A stretch of DNA of 64,000 nt. It comes from Platynereis dumerilii. Its lineage: Eukaryota; Annelida; Polychaeta; Phyllodocida; Nereididae. Both the position numbers and the translations under genes were made by a program. The DNA lies in NCBI GenBank assembly GCA_026936325.1, contig JAPTHN010000011.1, positions 52,106,629 to 52,170,628 of the forward strand, written 5' to 3'. Within the stretch, counting starts at the first letter, position 1. The number at the start of each line of letters is the position of its first letter. Below are positions 62,237 to 64,000 of the stretch, one piece after another. The notes beneath the pieces are model-generated. The model was not told where the DNA came from, did not search any database, and saw only the letters and a list, made by a program, of their open reading frames with translations.

Positions 62237-63615
62237 CTAGTATAACTGATATTGCCGTACGGCAATATCGGATAATCCCCCGCGCCCCCCTGTCTCCCCT
62301 TCCCTGCTTACTCTCCCCTTCCAATTCATGTCCTTCATGATGAATTCTTAAAAGCATGTATGAACGCTGCAATGTTGTTGGAGCATATGCCTATCAAATA
62401 TCTTGACTGCCAGACACACCTGTGGTGGCCAAGCGTACCACCCTGCAAGCAGTGCATGTTGAGTAAACCCTAACCCTAACCCTAATGGCTTGCTGCAGGC
62501 AAACCATAAGAGTTGGGGAGATGTGCCTACATGGAAAAATCAGGCAATAAATTAGGAACATGTCATTGGATTTTCATCTGATTTGAAACATAAATGCAGG
62601 AGTTATAGTGGCTTATATAAAATCATCTATGTAAAATTGGCTATTACTATGAGCTGTATGGCCTTGAAGGACAGTAAAGGCCATAATTTTAAGCATCTTT
62701 TGGTATTAATTTCATGAAATTTGAATAACCGGAAGCTGAGCAATTTATATTTGAAGTTTGAAAATTAAAAAAATTCTCTAGGACAAACTATTTAATGTAG
62801 GTAATTTATGTTCGGGGACAATATGGAGGGCTGATATGGGTAGCCCACATAAAATAATGATGGACATGCATGAAGAATTACATTGACTTTTTGAGCCGAA
62901 AAGTTTTTTTGGCCTAAAAAGTGACATGAAATTTTCAATGTCCGACGCGATTCTACGCCGCGCGTCTGACACTATTATGCTATACACCATTGGAAAGCTG
63001 AGAAACAGAGCTTTCTTGTGATATGTCAAACTAGTCTGTAGCTGCAATAGGGACTGAGCTATGGCCACTTGAAGTTTGAGTTTTTGTGCGTCCGTAGCGC
63101 ACAGACCGTTTGTCCGAGCGGTCCGTAACTTTGTGAAGTTGGTACACTAGGGTAGGTCTGTAAGCACGCCCATTTTCAGCTTTCTACGAGCATTCCTTCC
63201 CTGTTTTCCAGAAAAATTTTGGCCAGTTTTCGGGATGTCTATTTATAAAAAAAATCATATCTTGAAATGTGTTCATGAAATCTCCACGAGACGCCTTTCT
63301 GCACTGGAGACTTTGTCAAGGTATCTTAGAAAAAATCAACAGCTCTCAGTTATGCTTAGGTTCTCAGAAACCTGCGCCGGAAATTTTTTTTATATTTTCC
63401 TCATAACTCATAAGTGTCATGAAATTTGATCATGAAATTTCGTGTAAAGTAGCACGCAATGGAGTTGTATATTACCTTGACTTGTAAAACAGCATCTTTA
63501 ATAGTTTTGCAGTAATCACAGTTTTCCTGAGCTGAATAATAATAATAATAATAATAAAAGGTAAAAGAAGAATATCAATATAATCCCCCGCCGCTGCGCG
63601 AGCGGGGGATTATAA
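62237..63615 (-). mobile_element. U33, complete family A element (subtype Ac)
   Basis: Ac header, three CCCTAA units at 62468-62485, core near 62942, recurring minus-strand frame 62778-63068. Over its first 500 bp it is almost the same as U32 and U26. Own block follows (AAT)n. Confidence 0.77.
63556..63615 (-). repeat. A-type 5' block closing U33
   Basis: AAAAGGTAAAAGAAGAATAT linker with CGCTGCGCGA loop; AAT repeats to 63621. Confidence 0.82.
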
Positions 63616-63621
63616 TAATAA

Positions 63622-64000
63622 CTAGTATAACTGATATTGCCGTACGGCAATATCGGATAATCCCCCGCGCCCCCCCTTGTCTCCCCTGCCCTGCTTACTC
63701 CCTCCTTCCAGTTCATGGCCGTCATGATGAATTCTTCATACCATGTATGAACGTAGTAATCTTGCTGGTGCATATGCCTATGAAATGTCGTGGCAGGCAC
63801 AAGGTCAGCTGCTGGGAAAGGTGGCAGTGAGACAGTATACACCCGATGGCTGACTAACATGCATCTGTGAATTATTTTTTTAGCTCTATTTTACCAGCAA
63901 GGTATTGGAGATAGGAGGATGCCCTTATACCACAAAATAAGGCAAAAAATTAGCAACATGTACATTCAGATTAAAGTGATCTGAAACAATAGTTCATGAG
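63622..64000 (-). mobile_element. U34, family A element (subtype Ad), cut by window edge
   Basis: Ad header and first 330 bp of body, closest to U20 and U10 (TTCATGGCCGTCATGATGAATTC, CAGCTGCTGGGAAAGGTGGC). Core and 5' side lie beyond the window. Confidence 0.72.

Noticed and set aside
173-62485. True telomere or fusion point, from CCCTAA runs
   Set aside because: Only two or three units each, always at the same place within elements.
1254-63625. Elements read on the plus strand as ordinary inverted-repeat DNA transposons
   Set aside because: The inverted motifs are asymmetric in position, no target duplications flank the units, and the hairpin plus CTAG end is only consistent on the minus strand.
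1254-63640. Integron-like cassette array, from the directional units with hairpins at the joints
   Set aside because: No integrase, no cassette genes, wrong genomic context, and the CTAG|T hairpin ends with microsatellite targets fit rolling-circle elements better.
1265-63660. CRISPR array, from repeated short palindromes
   Set aside because: The palindromes are 0.9-6 kb apart with related, not unique, sequence between them.
420-63860. Many open frames of 60-140 codons on both strands
   Set aside because: They recur because the elements recur, often run through palindromes and AAT repeats (runs of Y, I or L), and show no known domain. None is listed as a gene; the one recurring frame is reported only as a finding.

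Overview
This window looks like animal (metazoan) nuclear DNA made entirely of transposon-derived repeats. It is AT-rich and has (AAT)n microsatellites, short internal CCCTAA (TTAGGG-type) runs, a tRNA-derived SINE-like sequence and a TA-flanked DNA transposon. I find no host protein gene, rRNA gene, operon or CRISPR array. A marine invertebrate is my guess at the organism, held with low confidence. All identity statements are by eye; nothing was aligned or searched.

The backbone is a head-to-tail array of about 35 elements, U0-U34, all in one orientation and all best read on the minus strand. On that strand each element has the same parts in order: (1) a 5' block, a perfect or near-perfect hairpin followed by an ACAATATCAATA-like linker; (2) an (ATT)n microsatellite; (3) a body of about 0.9-2.9 kb; (4) a subterminal 10-12 bp motif that is the inverse of the first arm of the 5' hairpin; (5) a second hairpin; (6) 6-9 nt, then CTAG, always followed by T. 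This is the layout of non-autonomous Helitron/Helentron-type rolling-circle elements, namely a 3' hairpin, a CTRR terminus and asymmetric terminal inverted repeats. I name five families by their cognate end motif: A (ATAATCCCCCGC, body subtypes Aa-Af), B (ATAAATTCCCC), C (AAGAACTTCCC), D (AGAATTTACC) and E (ATGAATTCCCC). No Rep/helicase coding sequence is present.

Read left to right on the plus strand, a body opens an element and its 5' block closes it. Many bodies have no adjacent block, while some places carry two to four blocks in a row. Matching blocks to bodies by family gives an almost perfect nested-bracket order: U0( U1( U2[] U3[] )U1 U4[] )U0 U5( U6[] U7[] U8( U9( U10[] U11[] U12[] U13[] )U9 U14( U15[] U16( U17? 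U18[] U19[] U20( U21( U22[] U23[] )U21 )U20 U24[] )U16 U25( U26( U27( U28[] U29[] )U27 )U26 )U25 U30( U31( U32[] U33[] U34. Only U17 breaks the order. This suggests the array grew by repeated insertion of each element into the microsatellite of an older one, always on the same strand.

Other layers sit on top. A 2.73 kb TA-flanked transposon with nested inverted-repeat elements lies in U12 (16710-19438). An unrelated 2.47 kb segment carrying a tRNA-like SINE sits in the microsatellite of U20 as two near-identical tandem copies (33015-37950). A 2.21 kb Ab/Ae dimer is triplicated (38692-45330). Both D elements carry long 13-bp minisatellites (8373-9620 and 56776-58083).
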